DNA from: Actinomycetota bacterium
GTDB lineage: Bacteria; Actinomycetota; Actinomycetes; Propionibacteriales; Propionibacteriaceae
Assembly (NCBI GenBank): GCA_020161795.1
Contig: JAIUOR010000049.1
Span: 1-34,318, forward strand
DNA: 34,318 nucleotides
Reading direction: 5' to 3'
Shown here: positions 16,940 to 26,004 of the stretch, in pieces
Layout: each line of letters starts with the position of its first letter
Numbering within the stretch: position 1 is the first letter of the stretch
Notes under the pieces: model-generated
What the model was told of the DNA's origin: nothing
Seen by the model: the letters and a program-made list of their open reading frames with translations, nothing else
Database searches by the model: none
Position numbers and translations under genes: made by a program

Positions 16940-17047
16940 CCGAGGGGAGTACTTCTCAAGTCGTCCATGGTCATTCCGAACCTGCCGTCAGGTTCTCGTG
17001 GGCGCACCGACACCGGTGAAGGAGACCTCACAGCAATTACTGTGAGG
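16940..17047 (+). ncRNA. Probable yybP-ykoY (Mn2+) riboswitch controlling terC
   Basis: The leader begins with GGGGAGTA (16944-16951), the hallmark 5' segment of the yybP-ykoY class. It continues through a hairpin (AACCTG/CAGGTT around 16980-16994) to ACCGG and GAGACC (17022-17027), which resembles the conserved 3' segment. The 3' CCTCACAG (17026-17033) then forms a perfect 8-bp hairpin with CTGTGAGG (17040-17047), which contains the GAGG ribosome-binding site. That gives a plausible translational switch: hairpin formed means site hidden. TerC/Alx family genes are the classical targets of this riboswitch. The class was recognised by eye, not by covariance search. Confidence 0.7.
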
Positions 17048-17057
17048 TGTGTTCACT

Positions 17058-18020
17058 ATGGGTATTGGCTCCCCGGAGCTCTGGGCCATCAGCCTGGTGG
17101 CGCTGGTAGCGCTGCTGGTTCTCGACTTCGTCGTCACCCGCCGCCCGCACGAGGTCTCCATGAAGGAGGCGATCGGCTGGTCGGTCTTCTATGTCGCGCT
17201 GCCGTTGCTGTTCGGGCTGTGGATCTGGTTCGGCTTCGGCGCCGATCTGGGCCTGCAGTTCTACGCGGGCTATCTGGTCGAGAAGTCGCTGAGCGTCGAC
17301 AACCTGTTCGTCTTCATGCTGCTGCTGTCCTCCTTCGCGGTGCCGAAGGAACTGCAGCAGCGCGTGCTGCTGATCGGCGTCGCCGGAGCGCTGGTGCTGC
17401 GCGGGGTGTTCATCGCCCTCGGCGCGGTGCTGATCTCGTCCTTCTCCTGGACCTTCCTGCTGTTCGGCGGCATCCTGCTGGTCACCGCCATCAAGGTGCT
17501 GCGGGACGCGATGAGCCCGGAGGAGGCGCACGTCCACGTGGGCGACCTGCGCAGCGTCCGGCTGGTGCGCCGGATCTGGCCGGTCACCGACGACTACCGG
17601 GGTGCCCGGATGACCGTCGTCGAGAACGGACGGCGAGCGCTCACCCCGCTCGCCCTGGCGGCTATCGCCATTCTCGGTACGGACGTGGTCTTCGCGGTCG
17701 ACTCGGTGCCCGCGGTGTTCGGCATCACCGGCGATCCCTACCTGGTCTTCGTCACCAATGCCTTCGCACTGCTCGGCCTACGGGCGCTCTACTTCGTGCT
17801 CGCCGGCGCGCTCAGTTCGCTGGTGCACCTGGGTTACGGGCTGGCGGCCATCCTGGCCTTCATTGGGGTCAAGCTGGTGCTGCACTGGGCGCACGGAGTC
17901 TGGTCGTGGGTGCCGGTGGTCGCCACCGAGATCTCGCTGCTGGTGATCGTCGCCATCCTGGCGATCGTGGTCACCACCAGCCTGATCGCCACCCGCCGCC
18001 GAGAGGCGGTCGATCGCTGA
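17058..18020 (+). CDS. TerC/Alx-family membrane protein (probable Mn2+ exporter)
   Basis: A 320-residue integral membrane protein with about nine helices. The family signature acidic residues are in the helices SVDNLFVFMLLLSSFAVP and GTDVVFAVDSVPAVFGIT, where Asp residues are thought to bind metal. Central cytoplasmic loop VRRIWPVTDDYRG is typical of the Alx-like branch. TerC homologues are linked to manganese homeostasis, export and metallation of exported enzymes. The ATG at 17058 is preferred over the GTG at 17049 because the GAGG at 17044-17047 is 10 nt before the ATG and only 1 nt before the GTG. The leader carries a probable manganese riboswitch, which supports a Mn2+ role. Confidence 0.92.
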   Translation: MGIGSPELWAISLVALVALLVLDFVVTRRPHEVSMKEAIGWSVFYVALPLLFGLWIWFGFGADLGLQFYAGYLVEKSLSVDNLFVFMLLLSSFAVPKELQQRVLLIGVAGALVLRGVFIALGAVLISSFSWTFLLFGGILLVTAIKVLRDAMSPEEAHVHVGDLRSVRLVRRIWPVTDDYRGARMTVVENGRRALTPLALAAIAILGTDVVFAVDSVPAVFGITGDPYLVFVTNAFALLGLRALYFVLAGALSSLVHLGYGLAAILAFIGVKLVLHWAHGVWSWVPVVATEISLLVIVAILAIVVTTSLIATRRREAVDR

Positions 18021-18034
18021 TCGGCGCCGCGTGA

Positions 18035-18060
18035 CCGGTCCTGTCCTCCGGACGGTCCGG
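18035..18060. terminator. Weak hairpin between convergent terC and tetR
   Basis: CCGGTCCTGTCC and GGACGGTCCGG can form an imperfect stem around a TCC loop in the 64-nt gap between two convergent genes. It could serve both strands. Confidence 0.3.
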
Positions 18061-18084
18061 GCGGTTGGTCGCAGAGCGCCGCGG

Positions 18085-18672
18085 TCAGTCCGGGAGGTCG
18101 TCCAGCAGTGAGCGCAACTGCCGCAACTGCTCGCACAGGGTGGCTCCGATCGCCTCCGGGGTGGTGGCTCCCCGACCGGGGTTCCGCATCGCCCCGGCGA
18201 TCGCGATGGCGACCATCGCGAAGGCCTGGACGGCGGTCTGCCGGTTGCCGGTGCGTTCCTCGATCAGGTCGATGATCGGCTGCTTGCGCAGGTTCTGCTG
18301 CTGCCAGAACGCCAGGCCGAGTTCCGGGTCGGAGCGCGCCAGCTGCTTGATCTGCGGGTAGTCGTCGGAGATCCTCACGCTGGTGGCCACCAGTTCGCAG
18401 ACGTCGGCCATCAGCGGTCCGGTTCCGGTGCGGAACCGTTCGGCGGTCGCCTCGGTGATATCGACCATGAAGAGGTCGAAGGCGGCGGCCAGCTTGCTGG
18501 GGTAGTAGTTGAAGAAGGTCCGGGCCGAGACCCCCACCTCGGCGCAGATCTCCTCCACGGTCACCTGCTCCAGCCCGCGGTCGCTGATCAGCCGCAGGGC
18601 CACCTCATGGATCGCCTTTCGGGTGGCCAGCTTCTTGCGCTCCCGCAGGGATCCGGTAGCGGTCTCGGTCAC
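18085..18672 (-). CDS. TetR-family repressor of the adjacent transporter
   Basis: A 195-residue regulator. The N-terminal TetR DNA-binding domain spans ~10-60, with recognition helix region GVSARTFFNYYPSK. The C-terminal ligand domain is variable and not assignable. The start is the GTG at 18670-18672, overlapping the transporter stop by 4 nt (GTGA), so it is the second gene of a transporter-tetR operon. The two palindromes at 21413-21442 in the operon promoter are the natural operator, giving autoregulation and drug-inducible expression of the pump (inference from layout). Confidence 0.9.
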   Translation of the reverse strand: MTETATGSLRERKKLATRKAIHEVALRLISDRGLEQVTVEEICAEVGVSARTFFNYYPSKLAAAFDLFMVDITEATAERFRTGTGPLMADVCELVATSVRISDDYPQIKQLARSDPELGLAFWQQQNLRKQPIIDLIEERTGNRQTAVQAFAMVAIAIAGAMRNPGRGATTPEAIGATLCEQLRQLRSLLDDLPD

Positions 18673-21362
18673 GCGGTCTCCTCCTCCTCGCGCGCATTCG
18701 CCCCTTCGGCCCGCTCCTGCAATGCGGAGCGGGTGCGCAGGGCGGGCACCCGGTAGAACAGCGTAACCGCGAAGGCGAGCAGCATGACGGCCAGGCCGCA
18801 CCAGTAGATCGTCACCACCGATTGGTTGAAGCCCACCATGAACGGCTTGGTCAACCGGGCGTCGGCGCCGCTCAGGAAGGACGTGTCGGACGCGCTGGTG
18901 TCGGTCTCGACGCTGGTGTCGCCGGTACCGCTGTTGAGCTGGTCGATCAGCTTGGGCGTCAGTTCGTCCACCATGGTCGATCGCTGGGCGGGGTCGGACC
19001 AGTCCACGGTCAGCCGGCTGTCGACCACGCTGAGGTGCTTCTCGTCCGCAACCTTCGCCAGCGCCTTGTCGGTCGCGTCGGGGAGCAACTCCTTCACCTT
19101 GTCGTCGATGGTCTGCTCGATCGTGGAGAGCTTGCCCACCCCGTCGCCGAGCTTGGTGCTACCGTCGGTGACCTTGCTCAGGCCCTCTGGGATGGCGGCG
19201 CCCTTGCTGGCGGCCGTCTGTGCGCCGGAGGCCAGCTGACTGGTACCGGTCGTGAGCTTGCCGAGACCGCCGGCCAGCTTGTCGGCGCCGCTGGCCAGGC
19301 CGTCGGCACCGGCTGCGAGACCCGAGAGCCCGGACGCGATACCCGGCTTCGAGTCGCTGCCGTTGAGGTAGCCGCTGGTGGTGTACACGCTGCTGCCGAG
19401 GGCCTTGACGGCATCCTGCAGGGCCGCGGTGTCGGCGTCCTCGTGGCCGCAGGAGCCCGCGTCGCCGGCTTCGCAGGCCTGCTGGTCCTTGGTGAGGGTG
19501 CTGAGGGCATCCTGTACGGCCGCGTAGTCTGCCGCCGCCTGCTGGGATTCCTTGGCTGCGGCGTCGGTGGCGTCGCTGACCTGGCCCAGGCCCTGGGAGA
19601 GCTGCGAGGCGCCGCCGGCCAATTGCCTGGCCCCGGTGGCCGCCTGGGAGGTCCCCTTGGCCAGCGCGCTGGCCCCTTCCCCGAGCTTGTCGACGCCGCT
19701 GACGAAGGCCGACGTGCCGTCGGTCAGCTTGCTGAGCCCGGTGCTCATCCCGTCCAGGCCCCTGGCCAGCTCCTTGGCGCCGTCGGCGGCCTTGGCATGG
19801 GCGGCGTCGGAGACCTGCTGCCGCAGTGTCGCCTCGACCTGCTCCTTCACCTGCTTGGTGGCGTCGGCCAGGTTGGCGTCCACCTGCTCCTTGATCCTGT
19901 CGGTGATCGGCGTCCACATCTTCGCCATGATCGCGGCGTTCGCCGGGTCGTTCGCCACCGCCGGGTCGAGGGCGGCGTCCAGCGCGTTCCGGGTGATCGT
20001 CTCGTCGGAGAGCGACGCGGTGATGTTGGTCGGCAGGACGCTGAACAGCAGCGACAGCATGACCGCCGTGCCGAGGGTGCCGCCGATCTGGCGGAAGAAG
20101 GTGCTCGAACTGGTCGCCACGCCGATGTCCTGTGGCTCGGCCGCGGCCTGGACGGCCATGGTCAGCGTCTGCATCAGCTGGCCGAGGCCGGCGCCGATCA
20201 CGAACATCGCCAGCGCCAGATACCAGTACGGCTTGTCGGGGCTCATGAAGGTGAGGATCAGGAAGCCGCCGGCCGTGGTCGCGGTGCCGGTGATGGGGAA
20301 GACCGCGTACTTGCCGGTCCGGGCCACGAGCTGGCCGGTGCCCACCGAGGCCAGCATCACGCCGAACATCATGGGCAGGGTCGCGAAGCCCGACTGGGTC
20401 GGGGTGAAGCCCAGCACGATCTGCAGGTAGAGCGGGATGGTCATCATCGCGCCGAACATGCCGAAACCGACCAGGACGCTCAGCACCACGGCCGGCGAGA
20501 AGCCCTTCGCCCCGAACAGCCGCAGCGGGATGATCGCATTGGCACCCAGCGCCCGTTCGACCAGCAGGAAGCTGACCAGGCCGACCGCGCCGATCGCGTA
20601 GCAGGCGATGGCCGCCGGCGAGCCCCAGCCCCATTCGCGGCCCTGTTCGGCCACCAGCAGCAGCGGAGCCAGGGTGGCGACCACCAGCCCGGCGCCCCAC
20701 CAGTCGATGCGGGCCTTGCCGTGCGGCAGATGCGGCAGGTGCAGGAACGAGAACACCATGAACAACGCGACGATGCCGACCGGGACGTTCACCAGGAACA
20801 CCCACCGCCAGCCGGCGATGCCCAGGATGGTCTCGGTGCCGGCGAACAGGCCGCCGATGAGCGGGCCGATCACCGAGGCCACCCCGAAGGTGGCCAGGAA
20901 GTAGCCCTGGTAACGGGCGCGCTCCCGCGGGGCGAGCATGTCGCCGATGATCGCCAGCGGCAGCGACATCAGCCCACCGGCGCCCAGGCCCTGGAAGGCC
21001 CGGAAGGCTGCCAGCGTGAGCATGGATGTGGCGAAGCTGGACAGGAAGGAACCCAGGACGAAGATGCTGATGCTGGTGAGGAAGAGTGGGCGGCGTCCGA
21101 AGATGTCGGAGAGCTTGCCGTACAGCGGGGTGGTGACGGTGGCCGCGATCAGGTAGGCGGTGGTGACCCAGGCTTGCTGGTCGAGCCCGTGCAGATCGTC
21201 GCCGATCGTCCGGATCGCCGTGCCGACGATCGTCTGGTCGAGCGAGCTCAGGAACATGCCGGCCATCAGGCCGTACATCACCAGCAGGATCTGCCGATGC
21301 GTCATCAGCGGAGCCGGCTCGGTTGCGTCCACTACCGGACGCTCAGCAACAGCGGTTGCCAT
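18669..21362 (-). CDS. DHA2-type MFS drug exporter with a ~395-residue YhgE-like external loop
   Basis: An 897-residue transporter; normal DHA2 (EmrB/QacA) exporters have ~500. The start is the ATG at 21360-21362 with GGAGG 8 nt upstream. Residues ~25-445 carry 13 of the expected 14 helices with motif LDQTIVGTA (~41-49) and motif A YGKLSDIFGRR (~81-91). Residues ~450-846 are an external insert: a Gln/Ala/Asp-rich start, long stretches with Gly and Leu at repeated seven- to eleven-residue spacing (GLSKLTDGTSAFVSGVDKLG is one), a cysteine pair in ACEAGDAGSCG, and a second repeat block. The last helix is at ~848-872. The repeats resemble the YhgE/Pip and MmpL-type periplasmic coiled coils. It is a single intact frame and operonic with tetR. 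Confidence 0.9.
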   Translation of the reverse strand: MATAVAERPVVDATEPAPLMTHRQILLVMYGLMAGMFLSSLDQTIVGTAIRTIGDDLHGLDQQAWVTTAYLIAATVTTPLYGKLSDIFGRRPLFLTSISIFVLGSFLSSFATSMLTLAAFRAFQGLGAGGLMSLPLAIIGDMLAPRERARYQGYFLATFGVASVIGPLIGGLFAGTETILGIAGWRWVFLVNVPVGIVALFMVFSFLHLPHLPHGKARIDWWGAGLVVATLAPLLLVAEQGREWGWGSPAAIACYAIGAVGLVSFLLVERALGANAIIPLRLFGAKGFSPAVVLSVLVGFGMFGAMMTIPLYLQIVLGFTPTQSGFATLPMMFGVMLASVGTGQLVARTGKYAVFPITGTATTAGGFLILTFMSPDKPYWYLALAMFVIGAGLGQLMQTLTMAVQAAAEPQDIGVATSSSTFFRQIGGTLGTAVMLSLLFSVLPTNITASLSDETITRNALDAALDPAVANDPANAAIMAKMWTPITDRIKEQVDANLADATKQVKEQVEATLRQQVSDAAHAKAADGAKELARGLDGMSTGLSKLTDGTSAFVSGVDKLGEGASALAKGTSQAATGARQLAGGASQLSQGLGQVSDATDAAAKESQQAAADYAAVQDALSTLTKDQQACEAGDAGSCGHEDADTAALQDAVKALGSSVYTTSGYLNGSDSKPGIASGLSGLAAGADGLASGADKLAGGLGKLTTGTSQLASGAQTAASKGAAIPEGLSKVTDGSTKLGDGVGKLSTIEQTIDDKVKELLPDATDKALAKVADEKHLSVVDSRLTVDWSDPAQRSTMVDELTPKLIDQLNSGTGDTSVETDTSASDTSFLSGADARLTKPFMVGFNQSVVTIYWCGLAVMLLAFAVTLFYRVPALRTRSALQERAEGANAREEEETA

Positions 21363-21387
21363 CAGGAAAACCTCCACACAACACGAA

Positions 21388-21407
21388 CGCGGCTGGGTGC
21401 AGCCGCG
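21388..21407 (-). promoter_or_regulatory. Stem-loop in the transporter mRNA leader
   Basis: CGCGGCTG (21388-21395) and CAGCCGCG (21400-21407) form a perfect 8-bp stem with a 4-nt loop, between the operators and the ribosome-binding site. It may stabilise the 5' end; no specific role can be shown. Confidence 0.45.
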
Positions 21408-21412
21408 CATAT

Positions 21413-21442
21413 TTACAGTACTGCAAGTTTGCAGCCCTGCAA
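21413..21442. promoter_or_regulatory. Tandem TetR operators in the MFS-tetR promoter
   Basis: Two 14-bp palindromes of one design: TTACAG-TA-CTGCAA (21413-21426, one mismatch) and TTGCAG-CC-CTGCAA (21429-21442, perfect), separated by 2 bp. Shared consensus is TTRCAG-NN-CTGCAA with 16 bp between centres. They sit 50-80 bp upstream of the transporter ATG, where the promoter should be. Confidence 0.7.
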
Positions 21443-21567
21443 GGCCGGAGGGAGGGTCTGAATTGCGTAGTCGATCGGGGAATGCCCAGCTGGCGGGTAC
21501 CCGACAGGAGCTGGCCGGCGCGTCGAATGCCCCGCCGAGCTGCGGATCTGTCCGAGCCAAAGGCCAA

Positions 21568-21642
21568 CTGGAGCTCACCGCGTCCCTGCACCTCCCAGGT
21601 GGTGGAGTGGTCGGTGGGCAGCAGCCGGATCGAGACGTTGCC
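21568..21642 (-). pseudogene. Decayed fragment of a typA/bipA-like gene
   Basis: These 75 nt match 24064-24138 inside intact typA at 65 of 75 positions by hand alignment. On the minus strand they read GNVSIRLLPTD and [12 protein letters not shown], against [11 protein letters not shown] and [12 protein letters not shown] in TypA. Outside this segment the similarity stops abruptly on both sides, and no start, GTPase motifs or other TypA parts are present. It is a remnant, not a gene. The rest of the ~335-nt gap from 21363 to 21698 holds the operators and leader hairpin and otherwise nothing I recognise. Confidence 0.75.
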
Positions 21643-21698
21643 GGGGCGGTGATCGGCCGGCCCGGGCGCGCGTCCGTACGGCGCAGTGGTTCCCCGGG

Positions 21699-23129
21699 CT
21701 AGCCTTCGAAGCCCTTCACGTACACCGGTGTGGCGCGATCCTTGTGGGTGCCGTCGCCGAGGGCACCGTCCAGGCCGGAGCCCCAGCACTTGATGGCGCC
21801 CCCGCTCAGCACTGCGCAGTTGTGCTTGCCGCCGGTGCTGAGGGCCACGACTCGGCTCAGCCCGGGGATCTGCTTGGGGCGAGTAAGGTATGCCAGGCTG
21901 TCGTCGCTCTTGCCGATCTGGTCGAACCCGTTGTCGCCCCAGCACTTCACGGTCCCGGCCGTGGTGAGGGCACAGGTGTGGTCTTCGCCGGCCGTCACCG
22001 CCCTCACGCCGCTCGTCAGCCCCGGCACCTGACCGGGTGCCTCCCTGCCCAGGTTGCCCAGGGCCTGGGACGACCCCCAGCAGGCGACCGCACCCGCCGC
22101 GGTGAGGGCACAGGTATGTGCCTGGCCGCCGGAGATGCTGGTCGCCCGGGAGAGGCCGGTCACCGGGACGGGCGTGACCCGATGGATCCTGGTGCCGTCG
22201 CCGATCTGGCCCTTGTCGTTCTGGCCCCAGCACAGCGCCGTGCCCGCTTTGGTGATCGCGCAGGCGTGGGTGCCTTCAGCGACATCGACGGTCGCCACGC
22301 CGCTCAGCCGTTCGTTGCGCACCGGAATCCGGCGATCGGAGAGGGCGGGGTCCTCGGCACCGCCCCAGCACCAGGTGGCGCCGCGCGCGTCGAGCGCGCA
22401 GGTACGAGATCCTCCGGCCGAGATCGCCGTGAGGTCAGTTAGGCCGCGGACCTCGACCGCAGTGGTCCGACGGGTGGCGGTGCCATCCCCGAGTTGGCCG
22501 CTTTCGTTGAGGCCCCAGCACCACGCGGTACCGCTCCTGGTCAGCGCACAGCTGTGGAGACGCCCGGCGCTGATGGCCACCACATCGCCGGGGAGCCCCT
22601 TGACCTTCACCGCGGTGAGCCGGTCGGTCCGGGTGCCGTCCCCGAGCTGCCCTTGGTAATTGCCTCCCCAGCACCAGGCCGCTCCGGCACCGGTGAGCGC
22701 GCAGGTGTGTCCCGATCCGGAGCTGACCCCGACGGCTTTGAGCGCCGGCGCCCTGGTCTTGACCCGCTTGCTCTTGGTGGTGATCTTCTTGAAGGTCTTC
22801 TTCTTGCCGCCGACCTTGAGCTTCACCTTCTTCGCGACCACCCGGAGGGTCAGCGACGACTTGGTGGTGGTCGTGGTGAAGCTGAACCGACCTTTGGCGG
22901 TGGTCTTGGCGGAGGCCAGCTTCTTCCACTTCTTGCCCGACTTGTACTCCAGTTGGACCGGGCGGGCGACCTTCGTCGAGAGCCTGCCCGACACGGTGAA
23001 CGTCTCGCCCCGCACCGGCACGCCCGGTGACACCGACAGCTTGGGCGACGCCGCCTGCGCCGGCTGGATCGCCAGGAGCAGCGCCACCGTGACGACGGTC
23101 GTGGCCGCCAGCCTCCACAGTCGTCGCAT
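21699..23129 (-). CDS. Secreted RCC1-repeat (seven-bladed propeller) protein
   Basis: A 476-residue exported protein. The ATG at 23127-23129 gives a signal peptide (RRLWRLAATTVVTVALLLA, cleavage near AQA-AS at ~26), with a purine-rich AAGGAAGGGG upstream. Residues ~28-100 look like an Ig-like beta domain (PGVPVRGETFTVSGRL). A lysine-rich stretch follows at ~100-125. Then come seven RCC1-type repeats, each with an H/RxCA(L/I/V) and (C)WG pair, for example GHTCALTGAGAAWCWG and GKHNCAVLSGGAIKCWG. Each blade holds two cysteines, consistent with a disulphide-stapled propeller outside the cell. There is no anchor or sortase motif. Likely a surface or secreted binding protein; ligand unknown. Confidence 0.88.
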   Translation of the reverse strand: MRRLWRLAATTVVTVALLLAIQPAQAASPKLSVSPGVPVRGETFTVSGRLSTKVARPVQLEYKSGKKWKKLASAKTTAKGRFSFTTTTTKSSLTLRVVAKKVKLKVGGKKKTFKKITTKSKRVKTRAPALKAVGVSSGSGHTCALTGAGAAWCWGGNYQGQLGDGTRTDRLTAVKVKGLPGDVVAISAGRLHSCALTRSGTAWCWGLNESGQLGDGTATRRTTAVEVRGLTDLTAISAGGSRTCALDARGATWCWGGAEDPALSDRRIPVRNERLSGVATVDVAEGTHACAITKAGTALCWGQNDKGQIGDGTRIHRVTPVPVTGLSRATSISGGQAHTCALTAAGAVACWGSSQALGNLGREAPGQVPGLTSGVRAVTAGEDHTCALTTAGTVKCWGDNGFDQIGKSDDSLAYLTRPKQIPGLSRVVALSTGGKHNCAVLSGGAIKCWGSGLDGALGDGTHKDRATPVYVKGFEG

Positions 23130-23183
23130 GTCCGCCCCTTCCTTTCCGCCGGAGTCGACCGGCGGCACCTCGCCCAGCGGGGA

Positions 23184-23232
23184 CTCTAGTACGAAGCGAT
23201 GCCCTCGGGCATGGTTGTGGACAGCTTCGTAC
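23184..23232 (-). promoter_or_regulatory. RCC1-gene promoter with an adjacent inverted repeat
   Basis: On the minus strand the -10-like TAGAGT (23184-23189) is abutted by GTACGAAGC (23189-23197), whose perfect 9-bp inverted partner GCTTCGTAC lies at 23224-23232. Between them ATGCCC-TC-GGGCAT (23199-23212) forms a second hairpin. The repeat covers the spacer/-35 region of the putative promoter, so an operator is possible; a typA terminator is the alternative. Confidence 0.4.
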
Positions 23233-23266
23233 AGGGCTCCTGGCGGCTCCGGAGCTGGATGTCCCA

Positions 23267-23322
23267 GCCCTGCCCGCCGAAATGGTCGCCGGAACTACCC
23301 CGTCGGGGCGCCCGGGCAGGGC
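23267..23322 (-). terminator. Branched hairpin downstream of typA
   Basis: GCCCTGCCCG (23267-23276) and CGGGCAGGGC (23313-23322) are perfect inverted copies enclosing a smaller hairpin CCCCG-T-CGGGG (23298-23308). It begins 16 nt after the typA stop. Confidence 0.45.
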
Positions 23323-23337
23323 CCGGACGTCCGAGGC

Positions 23338-25200
<1,863 letters not shown>

Positions 25201-25290
25201 GCGGGCTCCGGATCTGTAGAAAGCTGTCCGATTTTACAGTGCTCGCGAGATTCCCCCGACGTCGCCCATGGAAGCCCGGAGCCCGGGTGC

Positions 25291-25296
25291 TAGCGT
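25291..25296 (+). promoter_or_regulatory. Candidate -10 of the membrane-protein/hydrolase cassette
   Basis: TAGCGT, 24 nt before the ATG at 25321. Unlike most single genes in this window, this leaves a short leader that contains GAGAGGGGG as ribosome-binding site. Confidence 0.4.
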
Positions 25297-25320
25297 TCGT
25301 GCTGCCGAGAGGGGGTGCGG

Positions 25321-26004
25321 ATGGGCGGCATCGCGGAATTCATCGAATCGGTCGGACGCGCCCTATGGGGCGTCTGGACGCTGGACGCGGAGAACGCCCG
25401 CTGGCTGGCCGACGACCCGAATGCCAGTTGGGTCGCGGTCACGATCGCGGTCCTGGCCGGCGCCTCCACGCTGCTGGGCAACAGCGTGGTGCTCTTCCTC
25501 AACCGAGTGCGCGGGGTGCGGTTCGCCCTCAGCCTGCTGTTCAACGGGCTCGGCTTCGTGGTGCTCTACGCGGTGCAGGCCCTGATCATCGCCGTGGTGG
25601 GCTATCTGGTCACCGGGCAGCGGCTGGATGTCGGGATGTCGGCCTGGGCCGTCCTGCTGGCGACCGCCCCGCTGGTCTTCGGGTTCTTCGAACTGATCCC
25701 CTACCTCGGCCCGGGGATCGCCCGGCTCCTCCAGGCCTGGGGGCTGATCGCGCTCTGGGTGATCGTCGAGGTGCTCTACCAGGTCGGCCACTGGACGGCG
25801 CTGCTGATCGTCGGCGTCGGCTGGGGCGCGATGCAGCTGGTCTCGTGGTTGCTCGCCCGTCCACTGGCGTCCCTGGGGCAGGCGGTCTGGCGGCTGGTCA
25901 CTGGGCTGCCGACCATGGTCACCGCCCAGGATCTGCTCTCGGGCCACATGTTCACCCCGGTCGAGTTCGACCTCGGGCTGACCGAGCGACCGGAGACGCG
26001 ATGA
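25321..26004 (+). CDS. Multi-spanning membrane protein of unknown function
   Basis: A 227-residue protein with about five hydrophobic segments: ~38-60 (VAVTIAVLAGASTLLGNSVV), ~70-97, ~110-130 (AWAVLLATAPLVFGFFELIP), ~138-155 and ~160-180. The N-terminus (EFIESVGRALWGVWTLDAEN) and a ~45-residue C-terminus are soluble. I do not recognise a family, although the arrangement resembles a Yip1-like five-helix protein. The ATG at 25321 follows GAGAGGGGG; a GTG 6 nt upstream is possible. The stop overlaps the next ATG (ATGA), so the two proteins are made together and may interact. Confidence 0.75.
   Translation: MGGIAEFIESVGRALWGVWTLDAENARWLADDPNASWVAVTIAVLAGASTLLGNSVVLFLNRVRGVRFALSLLFNGLGFVVLYAVQALIIAVVGYLVTGQRLDVGMSAWAVLLATAPLVFGFFELIPYLGPGIARLLQAWGLIALWVIVEVLYQVGHWTALLIVGVGWGAMQLVSWLLARPLASLGQAVWRLVTGLPTMVTAQDLLSGHMFTPVEFDLGLTERPETR

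Noticed and set aside
18822-21461. 879-codon open frame antisense to the MFS transporter
   Set aside because: It mirrors the codon structure of the transporter and has the low-complexity composition of a shadow frame; the opposite strand encodes a clear MFS protein.
21443-21567. Continuation of the typA fragment as a full pseudogene
   Set aside because: Beyond the 75-nt match I could not align either flank to typA by eye, so only the short relic is claimed.
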